Assembly (NCBI GenBank): GCA_947595235.1
Contig: CANQEP010000003.1
Location: forward strand, 1 to 45,841
DNA from: an uncultured Clostridia bacterium
Lineage (GTDB): Bacteria; Bacillota; Clostridia; Christensenellales; UBA1242
Length of the DNA: 45,841 nt
Direction: 5' to 3'
The notes under the pieces were generated by a model. It made no database searches and was not told the origin of the DNA. It was given only the letters and a program-made list of their open reading frames with translations. The position numbers were made by a program, and so were the translations under genes. Of the stretch, positions 8,858 to 18,369 are shown in pieces. Each line of letters starts with the position of its first letter. Position 1 is the first letter of the stretch.

Positions 8858-9808
8858 TTAGTGGGGAACAGGAGTATAAGTAAATTCCAATTCGACTTTG
8901 CGGTCATAGATGTCGCCCTTTGGTTCATCCAACATGGACTGAGGATGGGCCTTTCTTGCATAGCAGTAGTTGCAAGCGTGTTGGCAAGTGTCGTATCTTC
9001 CAATATCCACCGCGGGCATACAACCACAATACTTGCGTTGTCCGTCAATTTTGTTGTTCTTGCGACGAACGGCAATGCCTTGACTTTCATATTTTGTGCT
9101 GAGTAGTTTTTCGAATATTTCTCCGTCAATGCACTTGCTCGGCAAAATGTTATATCTTGACCAGTCGCCAGATTCTGCGCACGCCTCAATTTGTATTTCG
9201 TTTTCAATTGCGATGCGCGAAAAAGCGGAGAGTATTTTGTGTTTGTCGGCGAGCGATGGAGCGTGAACCTCTTTTGAACATCCCGAGTAACTTTCAATAA
9301 CAAAACTAATTTTGCAGTGCTTTGTGTGACCTTTAAGTTCTTTACAAAGTTTCTCAAACTCTTTAATGTGCCAGTCAGCGTCTATGCCATTTGTTATGAG
9401 TATGGGGTCGTATCGCCAAATAACTGGGCAGAATTTTGACAACTTTTTGAAACTCTCAATTCGGTCTTTTAGTGGTGGAAGCCCCCCTTCGATGTTTTGA
9501 GGATAAGGATTGAGGGTGTATAAAAAATAATACGCAATGTCACCAAGAGAGGGAAGATGTTTCATAAAAGGCTCGGGGTTCTTCGTCCAAAAAACCATGC
9601 CCTCAAGGGTTCCGCTTGTCTCAATTTGGCGTTCACCCAAAAGATTGACGCTTTTTTCACTAATTTTTAATGGTTGAAGTGGTATTTTTGCGATTTTTGA
9701 CGGGTTTATGGGGTTTGGAACAAGCACAAAACCTTTTTTTATGCAATTTACGAACCAATCGCCATAAAATGCGGGAATATCTGTTCGCCGACTTACGCTA
9801 AGTATCAT
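8858..9808 (-). CDS. DUF1848 domain-containing protein
   Basis: MILSVSRRTDIPAFYGDWF, MVFWTKNPEP, WRYDPI, Cys cluster CGCMPAVDIGRYDTCQHACNYCYA; start placed at MILSV. Confidence 0.9.
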   Translation of the reverse strand: MILSVSRRTDIPAFYGDWFVNCIKKGFVLVPNPINPSKIAKIPLQPLKISEKSVNLLGERQIETSGTLEGMVFWTKNPEPFMKHLPSLGDIAYYFLYTLNPYPQNIEGGLPPLKDRIESFKKLSKFCPVIWRYDPILITNGIDADWHIKEFEKLCKELKGHTKHCKISFVIESYSGCSKEVHAPSLADKHKILSAFSRIAIENEIQIEACAESGDWSRYNILPSKCIDGEIFEKLLSTKYESQGIAVRRKNNKIDGQRKYCGCMPAVDIGRYDTCQHACNYCYARKAHPQSMLDEPKGDIYDRKVELEFTYTPVPH

Positions 9809-10012
9809 TGTTTTTCTCTCCAACAACGATTATACCATTTCAGTTAATAATTTCAAAGCATTTGAAGTGCCCACACTCATAGCAGTGGGGAATTTTTTTG
9901 TTGCGTTTTTGATTGGCGACGAGGGGAAAAATGTTTATAATTGAAAATGTTAGGGGTATCAAAATTTTTGATATATTTAAAGTGCTATGAAAAAATGTTT
10001 TTAGGGGGAGAA

Positions 10013-10966
10013 ATGGAAGATTTTTTGAAGGTTGCAAAGGCGGTCATGCTGGGGCACGCGGTGGGCGACGCGCTTGGAGTCCCCGTTGAGTTTCAGCAAA
10101 GGTGGAGGCTAAAAGAAAATCCCGTGACAGACATGACTGGCGGGGGAACACACAGAATGCCTGTGGGCACATGGTCGGACGACACAAGCATGGCGCTTTG
10201 CACTCTTGACAGTTTTGTTGGCGGAAGGCTCAGCCTTAAAAAAATAATGGAGAATTTTGGAAGGTGGCTCTATAACGGCGAGTTCACCGCGACGGGCACG
10301 ACCTTCGACGTTGGGGGCACTTGCGGAAATGCCATTTACAGATACATCAAAGAGAAGAAGTCAACGTCAAGGTGCGGACTTGATGACGAGTTTTCAAACG
10401 GCAATGGCTCGCTCATGAGGATTCACCCTTTTGTTTTGTATCTCATTGCAAACCACTATAACATATATAGCCCAGTAAAGCTAAGGGACATTGGCAAGGT
10501 GTCGGCGCTCACCCACGCTCACCCACGCTCAAAACTTGCTTGCCAAATTTATGCCATAATTCTTGAGGAGTTAATTAAAAACCCTGACAAAAGTTCGGTT
10601 GAAAAAGCAATGGGCAACATTCAATCACTGCCCTTCGGTGCGCTTAAAGGCGAGTATAACGAATTGAAGCACTTCTCTCGGCTGCTTGGTGGCATTGAGA
10701 ATTTGAGCGAGGACGACATCGCCAGCGATGGCTATGTTATAAACTCGCTTGAGGCCGCCGTCTGGTGCCTTCTTGTGACCAACAGTTATGAAGAGTGCGT
10801 GTTAAAGGCGGTGAATCTTGGGGGCGACACCGACACAACCGCGGCGATTGCTGGTGGGCTGGCTGGCGCGCTCTATGGCTACGAAGCAATTCCAAAGCGC
10901 TGGCTAAACGCTCTGCAAAGGCGGGACTACATCGAGTCGCTTTGTGAAAAAGTGTTTGGAAAATAG
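10013..10966 (+). CDS. ADP-ribosylglycohydrolase family protein
   Basis: GHAVGDALGVPVEF, GTWSDDTSMALC, THAHPRS, NLGGDTDTTAAIAGGLAGALYG; GGGGAGAA RBS before ATG 10013. Confidence 0.95.
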   Translation: MEDFLKVAKAVMLGHAVGDALGVPVEFQQRWRLKENPVTDMTGGGTHRMPVGTWSDDTSMALCTLDSFVGGRLSLKKIMENFGRWLYNGEFTATGTTFDVGGTCGNAIYRYIKEKKSTSRCGLDDEFSNGNGSLMRIHPFVLYLIANHYNIYSPVKLRDIGKVSALTHAHPRSKLACQIYAIILEELIKNPDKSSVEKAMGNIQSLPFGALKGEYNELKHFSRLLGGIENLSEDDIASDGYVINSLEAAVWCLLVTNSYEECVLKAVNLGGDTDTTAAIAGGLAGALYGYEAIPKRWLNALQRRDYIESLCEKVFGK

Positions 10967-11002
10967 TTGGCGAATTTTGGCAAAAAGCCATAAAATAGCA
11001 TG

Positions 11003-11029
11003 AAAAATGGGGACAAATTGTCCCCATTT
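11003..11029. terminator. Terminator between convergent genes
   Basis: AAAAATGGGGACA-aat-TGTCCCCATTT. Confidence 0.7.
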
Positions 11030-11071
11030 GCGTTAAATGTTATACAATACTTTTTTGCGTTTTTCGGCGCA

Positions 11072-11872
11072 TTAACTCAAAATGTCGGGGTCGCACTGCC
11101 TTGGGTCATGCCTTTTTGAGGGGCTGTTGACATTTGTGTAGGACGAGTTCACGCTTTCACGGCCACTGCGACGGTCGGTGAAGTGAACCCCCTCGGCAAA
11201 TCTGTAAAAGCCTTTGTGGTTTTCTCCAACCGTGCTGCCGTCTTCATAGAACAAGAGGTTGGTGTCAAGCGACGGGGTGATGACAAGATCGGCGTGCTTG
11301 ATTCTTCCGCCAATGACCTGGCGCTCAACATAGTTTGCCCAAAGGTCGCCAAGGCTCCAAGAATTTGAAACGTAGTTCGGGAACTCGGGCTGCTCGGGGT
11401 GGGTGTGGCCAAATATCAAAAATGGCTTTGTGCCATGCTCCTCACCATAGGCTTTCATGGCGTCAATAAGTTGCATAACGGTGCCTTCTTGTGCCTTGTT
11501 AAAGCCAACACTTCTGTAGCCCATGTCATAAACCTTCATGTCGTCAACCGCAATGGTGCCGTCGGACTTTTCTTCGCCAACCAAAAGGAAGCCAATTTCC
11601 GTCTTTTCTCCCGTGTAGTTGAAGTTCGCCATTTTTACCATGATTCTTTGCAGTTTTTCGCTGACATCGGGCGAGAGAACAACCTTGTACTTTGGCGCTA
11701 GTTTTGGCAAGCACTTGCCCGCAGTTGGAACGCACGCAAGGGAGCCATGCTTTTCGGGGTCAATCCAACTTCGGTCTTCAATGACACCTCTTTGGGAGTA
11801 GAGAGGAATATTTTGGGCAGTCAAAATGTCCATAAATTCTCTTTTCATTTCATCGCTATAATATCCGCTCAT
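11072..11872 (-). CDS. JAB1/MPN (JAMM)-like metalloprotease domain protein
   Basis: TEIGFLLVGE ... FLIFGHTHPE...SWSLGDLWAN: Glu, HxH and SxxD in JAMM order. Confidence 0.65.
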   Translation of the reverse strand: MSGYYSDEMKREFMDILTAQNIPLYSQRGVIEDRSWIDPEKHGSLACVPTAGKCLPKLAPKYKVVLSPDVSEKLQRIMVKMANFNYTGEKTEIGFLLVGEEKSDGTIAVDDMKVYDMGYRSVGFNKAQEGTVMQLIDAMKAYGEEHGTKPFLIFGHTHPEQPEFPNYVSNSWSLGDLWANYVERQVIGGRIKHADLVITPSLDTNLLFYEDGSTVGENHKGFYRFAEGVHFTDRRSGRESVNSSYTNVNSPSKRHDPRQCDPDILS

Positions 11873-12039
11873 TTTTAGCCCCCATATTTTTTATTATATC
11901 AATTATACCACACTTCAAGTGGTTTTGCAATGTTTTGAAAAACGAGACTTTGTTGCTTAAAGTTGGCACAAAACGAAATTGTCAACAAGGTTTACAAGAC
12001 GGCAGAATGGTGGTATAATATTTGAAAAGGAGAGAACTC

Positions 12040-12990
12040 ATGGGAAAACTTTTGTATTTTCTTGGAGGAAAGTTGCTAAAAGACAAAAAGTCCACGCTTG
12101 AACTTCTTGACGAGCCAAGGAAGAACAAAGACGGCGAGCAATACAAATTGTTCGACTGCGACGGCGACCGTAAACAGAACTTGAAATTCATTGCCGAAAC
12201 TTTTGACAATATGCGCCGTGCAATAAAGAGTATGTGCTCAAAAGAAGGCGCAGAAGTTGTTGACCAGCACTTTGAAGAGACCATAAAGAGAATGTCTGCC
12301 ATACGCATTGACAAAAAAGACAAAGATATGTACCCCACGAAACTCATTTTTGACGAGTTCACAAAAAATGGGAGTGTACCATTCGAAAGTAAATTGCGCG
12401 ACGGCGTTACAAGGAGCGTCCTTGACGACGGCATCATGATGCTTATGCCCGAACTGAAAGAGGAGTGTAGAAGTCGTGAGGGCGTTGGCGCAAGACAAAC
12501 ATTGGTGCATGAAATGCTGCATGCAATGAGCAACCATATAGAAGAAAAAAATGGCAAATTATCATATATCCCCGGTATGCAAATTAACGGGAGTAGCAAC
12601 ATTTTCGACGACCTTAATGAGGGGCTTAACGAGTACTACACAAGAAAAGCCATGCAAATAATGTACCCTGGCGCGCAGATTGAAGGGAGATATGTGGCTC
12701 GAACAAGCGTTATTGAGGCGTTTATGCAACAAATGGATGATAAGAGCCGAACAAGACTTTTTGAGGCGTATGTTTCGGGTAACTTTGACAAGGTCTTAAA
12801 CGAAGAATTTATGAGAATAAAAACGCGAGACGGCGAAAGCCTCAAAGAGCGTCTTGACGCCCTTGCAAAAAAAGGATTTAGAATCGGCGCGGTGAACGAC
12901 AATCAAAATATGCGAAATGCGAAGTCACTCATTGACGGCTTCAAAGAGTTTAATTTTGATTTGTCCGCCTCCAAAGAAAGTGGTGATTAA
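12040..12990 (+). CDS. Putative zinc metallopeptidase (HExxH)
   Basis: TLVHEMLHAMSNH plus DLNEGLNEYYTR (possible third ligand); ATG 12040 behind AAAAGGAG. No signal peptide. Confidence 0.7.
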   Translation: MGKLLYFLGGKLLKDKKSTLELLDEPRKNKDGEQYKLFDCDGDRKQNLKFIAETFDNMRRAIKSMCSKEGAEVVDQHFEETIKRMSAIRIDKKDKDMYPTKLIFDEFTKNGSVPFESKLRDGVTRSVLDDGIMMLMPELKEECRSREGVGARQTLVHEMLHAMSNHIEEKNGKLSYIPGMQINGSSNIFDDLNEGLNEYYTRKAMQIMYPGAQIEGRYVARTSVIEAFMQQMDDKSRTRLFEAYVSGNFDKVLNEEFMRIKTRDGESLKERLDALAKKGFRIGAVNDNQNMRNAKSLIDGFKEFNFDLSASKESGD

Positions 12991-13057
12991 ATTGTCACCA
13001 TTTTTTGTTAGCAAATTTTAAAATTTTGTGAAAAAACGCCCCCAAGGGGGCGATTGA

Positions 13058-14077
13058 TCATTGCTGAGGTTCGGTGGTTTTGGACTTTATAACTTCGTCT
13101 ATAAAGGCCTTTGGGGCGATTATGTTTTTGTTCTCTTTTGCTGTTTTGATTAGTAATTGCTTCAGTTCTTCGGCGCTAAGATTTGGATTTGCTTGTTGAG
13201 AAAGAGCCAAGAGCCCAACAACATAGGGTATTGCCCAACTCAAGCCCCCCATACCCCAGTATGTGAAGCCGAATTGTTTGTTGTCGTAACTTTCTGCGAC
13301 TGTGCGAATAGAATTGGGAGCGAAGACAAGGTCATAGGGTTCGTGCCCCGCCTCGCTCTGCGGTTCGTTGGGGTAGCCATATTTGAACTCGTTTGTCTTA
13401 GGGTCGACCCACATGGGCGAGACAAACCGATTTTCTTTTGTGCATTCAACAACGCACACTCCATCTTTTTGCGCCTTTTGAACACTCTTTGTCCACTTTT
13501 CAGCCGACTTGAACTTTCTCCAACCAAACGCGGCAGAGACAGACACAAACTTGATTTTTTTGTCGATAGGAAGTTTGTTGTTTTCTTCCAATATCCAATC
13601 AAGAGCCCTTGCGGCGTACTCTGCGTCACCCTCCCAAGAAGGGACGGCGGCGAATATAACACTAGATTCTGGTGCAGTGCCAATAGTCTTTCCAGCAAGA
13701 AGGCTCATGACGGCGGGACCATGCATACTACTAACTTGACTTGGGTCACAAAAACTTTTGTAAGATAAAATTCGCTCGCGGTATTCTGGATGATCAAGGG
13801 CGAGGGGTTGGTCAATTATTGCAACATTCACTCCTTTGCCCGTCAGCCCCATTTGGTGAAGTTGCCTTATGCCAAGCGGTGGCTCTTTTGCCATTTCCAG
13901 TATTTTTCTTGCGGGGGTTGGGTCGCTGAATTTGGTTTTTTCATTGAACGAAAGAGTAAGCAAAGTGTCATCTTTTGGAGTAGTGAATGTTGGCAACTCC
14001 TCGCCAAATGGAATAGCCCTTATGTCTGCAAATTTGTCTGGTTCTTTTTGCGAACCTTCTTCAACTTTTTTGTTCAT
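13058..14077 (-). CDS. S8 (subtilisin-like) serine peptidase, no signal peptide
   Basis: GKGVNVAIIDQPLALDHPEY (Asp), SSMHGPAVMSLLAGK (His), GGLSWAIPYVVGLLAL (Ser). Confidence 0.85.
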   Translation of the reverse strand: MNKKVEEGSQKEPDKFADIRAIPFGEELPTFTTPKDDTLLTLSFNEKTKFSDPTPARKILEMAKEPPLGIRQLHQMGLTGKGVNVAIIDQPLALDHPEYRERILSYKSFCDPSQVSSMHGPAVMSLLAGKTIGTAPESSVIFAAVPSWEGDAEYAARALDWILEENNKLPIDKKIKFVSVSAAFGWRKFKSAEKWTKSVQKAQKDGVCVVECTKENRFVSPMWVDPKTNEFKYGYPNEPQSEAGHEPYDLVFAPNSIRTVAESYDNKQFGFTYWGMGGLSWAIPYVVGLLALSQQANPNLSAEELKQLLIKTAKENKNIIAPKAFIDEVIKSKTTEPQQ

Positions 14078-14173
14078 AAAATCACCTCAAAAACTTATAA
14101 CTTAACTTTAATGCCACGACTTGCAAATAACTTCCTATAAACTTAGGACGCGTCAATGTTTTTCATGACTATG

Positions 14174-14713
14174 TTAAATTATTAGTCGACCTTCGGGCTG
14201 AAGAACGTCTTTTGTTTTTCTTATCTCAAAAAGCATTTTGATGAAGGAGGGATAAAAGAGCAAAAATTCCTTTTTTTCTATCATTTCTAGTATCTCGCTT
14301 TCTGTTGCCCATTTGACGGCTTGCACCTCGCCGTCATCAAAATGTATGTCTTTTAGGTCGATGTCCTTTTCAATCAAATAATAGTCGTCAAAAGCCGTGT
14401 CGTGGTTCAAAGTAAAGGCTGGTCTTTCGTTTGAGAGGTCAAGGTCTAGCCCCAGTTCTTCTTTTACTTCGCGAGCAAGCGCTTGTGTTGAGTTTTCGCC
14501 AGCGATTGAACCGCCACTTAGCGTCAAGTCCCACAAGTCGGGCCAATGCTTTTTGCTGTGGTCTCGCTGTTGAATGAGCATTTGACCTTTGCTGTTGAAC
14601 AAGCAAAGATGAAGTCGCAGTGAATAATATTTTCCTTCGGGAAACTTCTCACTTTTACTCATTGTTTTTCCAGTTTTTTGTCTGTCAATATCATACAAAT
14701 CCCAAATTTCCAT
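14174..14713 (-). CDS. NUDIX hydrolase (IPP-isomerase-like subgroup)
   Basis: GGSIAGENSTQALAREVKEELGLD Nudix box; MEIWDLYDIDRQKTG start. Confidence 0.9.
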   Translation of the reverse strand: MEIWDLYDIDRQKTGKTMSKSEKFPEGKYYSLRLHLCLFNSKGQMLIQQRDHSKKHWPDLWDLTLSGGSIAGENSTQALAREVKEELGLDLDLSNERPAFTLNHDTAFDDYYLIEKDIDLKDIHFDDGEVQAVKWATESEILEMIEKKEFLLFYPSFIKMLFEIRKTKDVLQPEGRLII

Positions 14714-14756
14714 AAAAAATACCTCATTTTTTAGATTGTGTTTTGCGAATCGCAAG

Positions 14757-15221
14757 TCATTTTTGAGACTTGCCGTAGCCTCGTTCGGTAAGAACTTTTC
14801 TAAGTTTCAAGTCTAGTTCGTCAAGGGTGTCATACACAATGAATGTTGAGTTTGGGAAGCCCCCAGTGACAAGGATGCCGATATGTGGCTTTCTTTCGTA
14901 GGCGAAGATGACATCCTTTTGCATCTCATGTGCCATTCCAAGAACAATGCCCGTTGCCATCACCGCTTTTGATATGTCGCAAATAACAAGGTCGCTTTGG
15001 CGAAGATGCTCGGCTTCATAATCAAACGACTCTTTGTTAAGTTCAATTTCAGAGAGGGTAGGGTGCTCGCGGTCGTATTTTATGATGTGCTCAGAAATGT
15101 CATCTCTGGTAACAATATCTTTTCTTTCAAAAAAATCTGTCAGCACTTTCACATAACGATCGCACCTTTTCGTTTCCTCTTCATAAATCGAGAAAAATGC
15201 TCCCGTTAAAAACACTTTCAT
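14757..15221 (-). CDS. Nucleoside 2-deoxyribosyltransferase-fold protein
   Basis: MKVFLTGAFFSI..., QSDLVICDISKAVMATGIVLGMAHEM; fold assignment by motif resemblance. Confidence 0.55.
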   Translation of the reverse strand: MKVFLTGAFFSIYEEETKRCDRYVKVLTDFFERKDIVTRDDISEHIIKYDREHPTLSEIELNKESFDYEAEHLRQSDLVICDISKAVMATGIVLGMAHEMQKDVIFAYERKPHIGILVTGGFPNSTFIVYDTLDELDLKLRKVLTERGYGKSQK

Positions 15222-15428
15222 AATTTTTCCCCCTTCTTTTAACATTTCCATTATATTTGCAAGTCAACTTTTTGTCAAGAAAACCCCAAGTGAGGCGGGG
15301 CTCTAATTGTGTTTTTAAAATATATTTTCGCTATTTGGCGAAGAAAAAGTGAAAAATGTGGCATTTTTATTGCTAAATGGAGGGGAAATATAATAAAATA
15401 AAAACAGAAACTTTTTGAGGAGAAAATT

Positions 15429-16022
15429 ATGAGAAGATACTTAACTCTTTCTGCGGCAATAATTTCGATTGGCTTTCCGCTTGTGTATGTTATCTTGAAT
15501 GTTATCAAGGCAACATCTTTCATGAGCCTTGTTATGGGCGGGGTGGTCAAGTTCATTACAATTTTAGTTGCTGCGTATGCCGCCTTGACGGGATTTTTTT
15601 CGCTCACGGCTTTTGCTTGCACGCACGAGACCTATAGAAGGAAATACCGCTCGCTCTTTCAAGCAATATTGTTTAATGGCGCGCTTGCTGGCCTTTTGAT
15701 TTATGGCATGATAAAGACTTTTGACACTTATAGCATCTTTGTTATCATCGCATCAATCACTGCGGTTGCGCTATATATAACAGATATGTTCCTTGAAAAA
15801 AAGCGCGTTTTGGCTCACGCCAATAAATATGGTCAAACCTCGGCAAAGTCTAAGGCTACCGAAGAGCCCGTGACCGAAGAACCCGCAAAGGAGTCAACGG
15901 AGCAAACCGCCGAAGAGCCAACAGAAGAGCCAACTGCCGAGCCAACAGCCGAAGAGTCAACAATGAAGCCCACCGACGGGCAGAGTGCTGACGACGGGCA
16001 AGGCGAGACTCCAAAGGAATAG
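15429..16022 (+). CDS. Membrane protein with acidic TEEP-rich repetitive tail
   Basis: About four hydrophobic segments then EEPVTEEPAKESTEQTAEEPTEEPTAEPTAEEST. Confidence 0.75.
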   Translation: MRRYLTLSAAIISIGFPLVYVILNVIKATSFMSLVMGGVVKFITILVAAYAALTGFFSLTAFACTHETYRRKYRSLFQAILFNGALAGLLIYGMIKTFDTYSIFVIIASITAVALYITDMFLEKKRVLAHANKYGQTSAKSKATEEPVTEEPAKESTEQTAEEPTEEPTAEPTAEESTMKPTDGQSADDGQGETPKE

Positions 16023-16083
16023 AAAGCATAAAAAGAGGTTTTGAGCCTCTTTTTCTGTGTTATTTAGTGCGAAATTGCGTTTT

Positions 16084-17094
16084 TTATTTGGCGAAGAACT
16101 GCATTGTGCGGACTATTTCTTTGCGGGGATCGGTGCCACCTGTGTAGCCAAAGTCCGAGAAGTGAAGAGCGTTTTTGCTCTCTTCGGGGTCTATTGTGAA
16201 ATTTTTTGACAAAATCTGCGTCATGACCTTTGGATAGTAAAGGCCGGGCTCTTTGTTTGATGCGCGTTGCTTTTTAACCATGCCATGTGTTCCAAGCGCG
16301 CAAAGAAAGGCGGGGAGCATAACCACTTTTCTTTGGTCGCCCATGGCTTTTAGCATTAGGGCTAAAAGTTCTTTGAATGAGATGTTGCCAGTTGCGATAG
16401 GGTAGCACTTTTTGTTTTCGCCCGCGAGCGTGCAAGCAACAACCGCCTCGGCAACTCCGTCGCGACTGATTATTGCGGTTGAGCCACCGCTTGGAAAGTA
16501 TACTTTTTTGAACCCGTCAAAGTGAGACAAGAAACTGTCCTTCCAAATTGGGGTGCGCCCCTCTGCAATGCCAAAGATGTAGGGAAGTTCCAAGAAATTC
16601 ACCGAAAAGTCATCATCCGCGAGGGTCAAAAGTTCGCTTTGCTGTTCGGCACGACACCTAATATATGCGTGGTGTTTTTCAAGTTTGCCCTTATATTTTC
16701 TGTTGAAGTGGGCAAAATATGAACTTAGAATGGTTGCGTGCTTTATGCCACACTTTTTCGCCGAGGCAACAACTCGCTTGCACGCTTCAACCAGCCTTTC
16801 ATGAAAAAAGTCATAGGCTGGGGCGGGCGGAGTGTAGCGGTCGTCGGGGCCAAGAGCATAGACAAGTGCGTCGTAGCCCTTGCCAGAAAAGAGTGTTTCA
16901 AGTTCTTTGTCGCTTGCTGAAAAAAGGTCGCAAAGAGTGATGCCAATTCTTTTGTCAACAAAGCCAAGGTCCTTCATTTCGCCAGCGAGGGCGATGATGT
17001 CAACGGCTATGCCCTCTTTCAAAAATTGCTCGGCAGAAGGGTAACCAAGAAAGCCCGTTCCGCCCGCAATAATAACTTTTTTTATCTCTCTCAT
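16084..17094 (-). CDS. NAD-dependent epimerase/dehydratase family protein
   Basis: VIIAGGTGFLGYPSAEQFL Rossmann motif; start placed at MREIKKV. Confidence 0.85.
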   Translation of the reverse strand: MREIKKVIIAGGTGFLGYPSAEQFLKEGIAVDIIALAGEMKDLGFVDKRIGITLCDLFSASDKELETLFSGKGYDALVYALGPDDRYTPPAPAYDFFHERLVEACKRVVASAKKCGIKHATILSSYFAHFNRKYKGKLEKHHAYIRCRAEQQSELLTLADDDFSVNFLELPYIFGIAEGRTPIWKDSFLSHFDGFKKVYFPSGGSTAIISRDGVAEAVVACTLAGENKKCYPIATGNISFKELLALMLKAMGDQRKVVMLPAFLCALGTHGMVKKQRASNKEPGLYYPKVMTQILSKNFTIDPEESKNALHFSDFGYTGGTDPRKEIVRTMQFFAK

Positions 17095-17211
17095 AAAAAA
17101 TCCTCCATAAATTAAATAAAAATTTGTTATAAAGTTATAAATTCGTTTGGTGTATGTAATAATAATCATTATAATATAATCTAGTTTTTAAAACAAGCGA
17201 GATGAGAGGAT

Positions 17212-18288
17212 ATGGAAAATATTTTTATTTTGACGGGCGCAAATGGATTTTTGGGGAACAACATTGTTCGTGTGCTCAACAAGGACTATGAAAATTGCGA
17301 AGTGCGTGCACTTGTTCACAAGGGGAGCAAGAGCCCCGACGGGCTCAGTGGCCTCAACTTTCTTCCTTTTGAGGGTGACATAACCGATAAGGAGTCGCTA
17401 AATGCGGTGTTTGACGTTCCAGAGGGCGCGCGAGTTTTTGTTATTCACGCGGCGAGCATAGTGACAATAAAGGCGAAGAACGACCCATTTGTCTATGCGA
17501 CCAACGTTGAGGGGACAAAGAACATTGTTGAAAAAGTGCTTGAAAAACACGCCAAACTTGTTTATATAAGTTCAGTGCACGCCATAACCGAGAAACCCAA
17601 AGGGGAAAAGATTGTTGAAATCGACCACTTTGAGCCAGGCAAGGTTGACGGCCTTTATGCAAAAACAAAGGCAGAGGCGGCGAACTATGTTCTTGATGCC
17701 GTGAAAGAGCGTTGGCTTGACGCGTGCATTTTGCATCCGTCGGGGATGATTGGTCCAAATGACTTCGGCCTAACGCATCTCACAAAGCTCATTCGCGACC
17801 TTGCCAATGGCGATTTTCGCATAATGGTTGGCGGGGGCTATGACTTTGTTGACGTGCGCGACGTTGCCGAAGCGACTGTTTCGGCCTGCGAAAAAGGGCG
17901 AAAGGGAGAGTGTTACATTCTCTCCAACAAGCACTATTCACTTCGCTACACGGCGGACACCGTTTGCGACATCATGGGCTACAAAAAAATCAAGTTCAGA
18001 GTGCCAATGTTCCTTTGCAAGATGTTTGCACCGCTTTGCGAGGTCTATTACAACATGAAAAAAGTGCCACCGCTCTTCACCAAACTTTCGCTAAGAGTGA
18101 TTTGCTCAAATGGTGAGTTTGACAACTCCAAGGCAAAAAACGAACTTGGGTTCTTGCCAAGACCCATTGAGGACACCATAAAAGACACCATAGACTTCAT
18201 GCAAGAGCGGGGGATTGTTAAACCCAAGCAAAAACTACTTTTGAAAGAGCGCAAAAAGGCGTTTAGCGAGCAGATGAGGGAGAACTGA
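17212..18288 (+). CDS. NAD-dependent epimerase/dehydratase (dihydroflavonol-4-reductase-like)
   Basis: FILTGANGFLGNNIVRVL, HAASIV, VYISSVHAI, YAKTKAEA. Confidence 0.9.
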   Translation: MENIFILTGANGFLGNNIVRVLNKDYENCEVRALVHKGSKSPDGLSGLNFLPFEGDITDKESLNAVFDVPEGARVFVIHAASIVTIKAKNDPFVYATNVEGTKNIVEKVLEKHAKLVYISSVHAITEKPKGEKIVEIDHFEPGKVDGLYAKTKAEAANYVLDAVKERWLDACILHPSGMIGPNDFGLTHLTKLIRDLANGDFRIMVGGGYDFVDVRDVAEATVSACEKGRKGECYILSNKHYSLRYTADTVCDIMGYKKIKFRVPMFLCKMFAPLCEVYYNMKKVPPLFTKLSLRVICSNGEFDNSKAKNELGFLPRPIEDTIKDTIDFMQERGIVKPKQKLLLKERKKAFSEQMREN

Positions 18289-18369
18289 TGTCCCTCATTT
18301 TTTTGTAAATTTTATTTTACTTTGGCAAATTCTTGCACTTTTGAGTTTGAAATGGTATCATAAATTTGT

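Noticed and set aside
10506-10531. Short direct repeat GCTCACCCACGCTCACCCACGCTC
   Set aside because: It encodes the conserved THAHPRS region of the ADP-ribosylglycohydrolase; coincidental codon repetition.
12238-12537. Numerous long antisense ORFs opposite strong genes (for example 12238-12537, 26878-27183, 41167-41709)
   Set aside because: They mirror well-supported CDS, have low-complexity or Ser/Leu/Phe-rich products and no RBS or family motifs.
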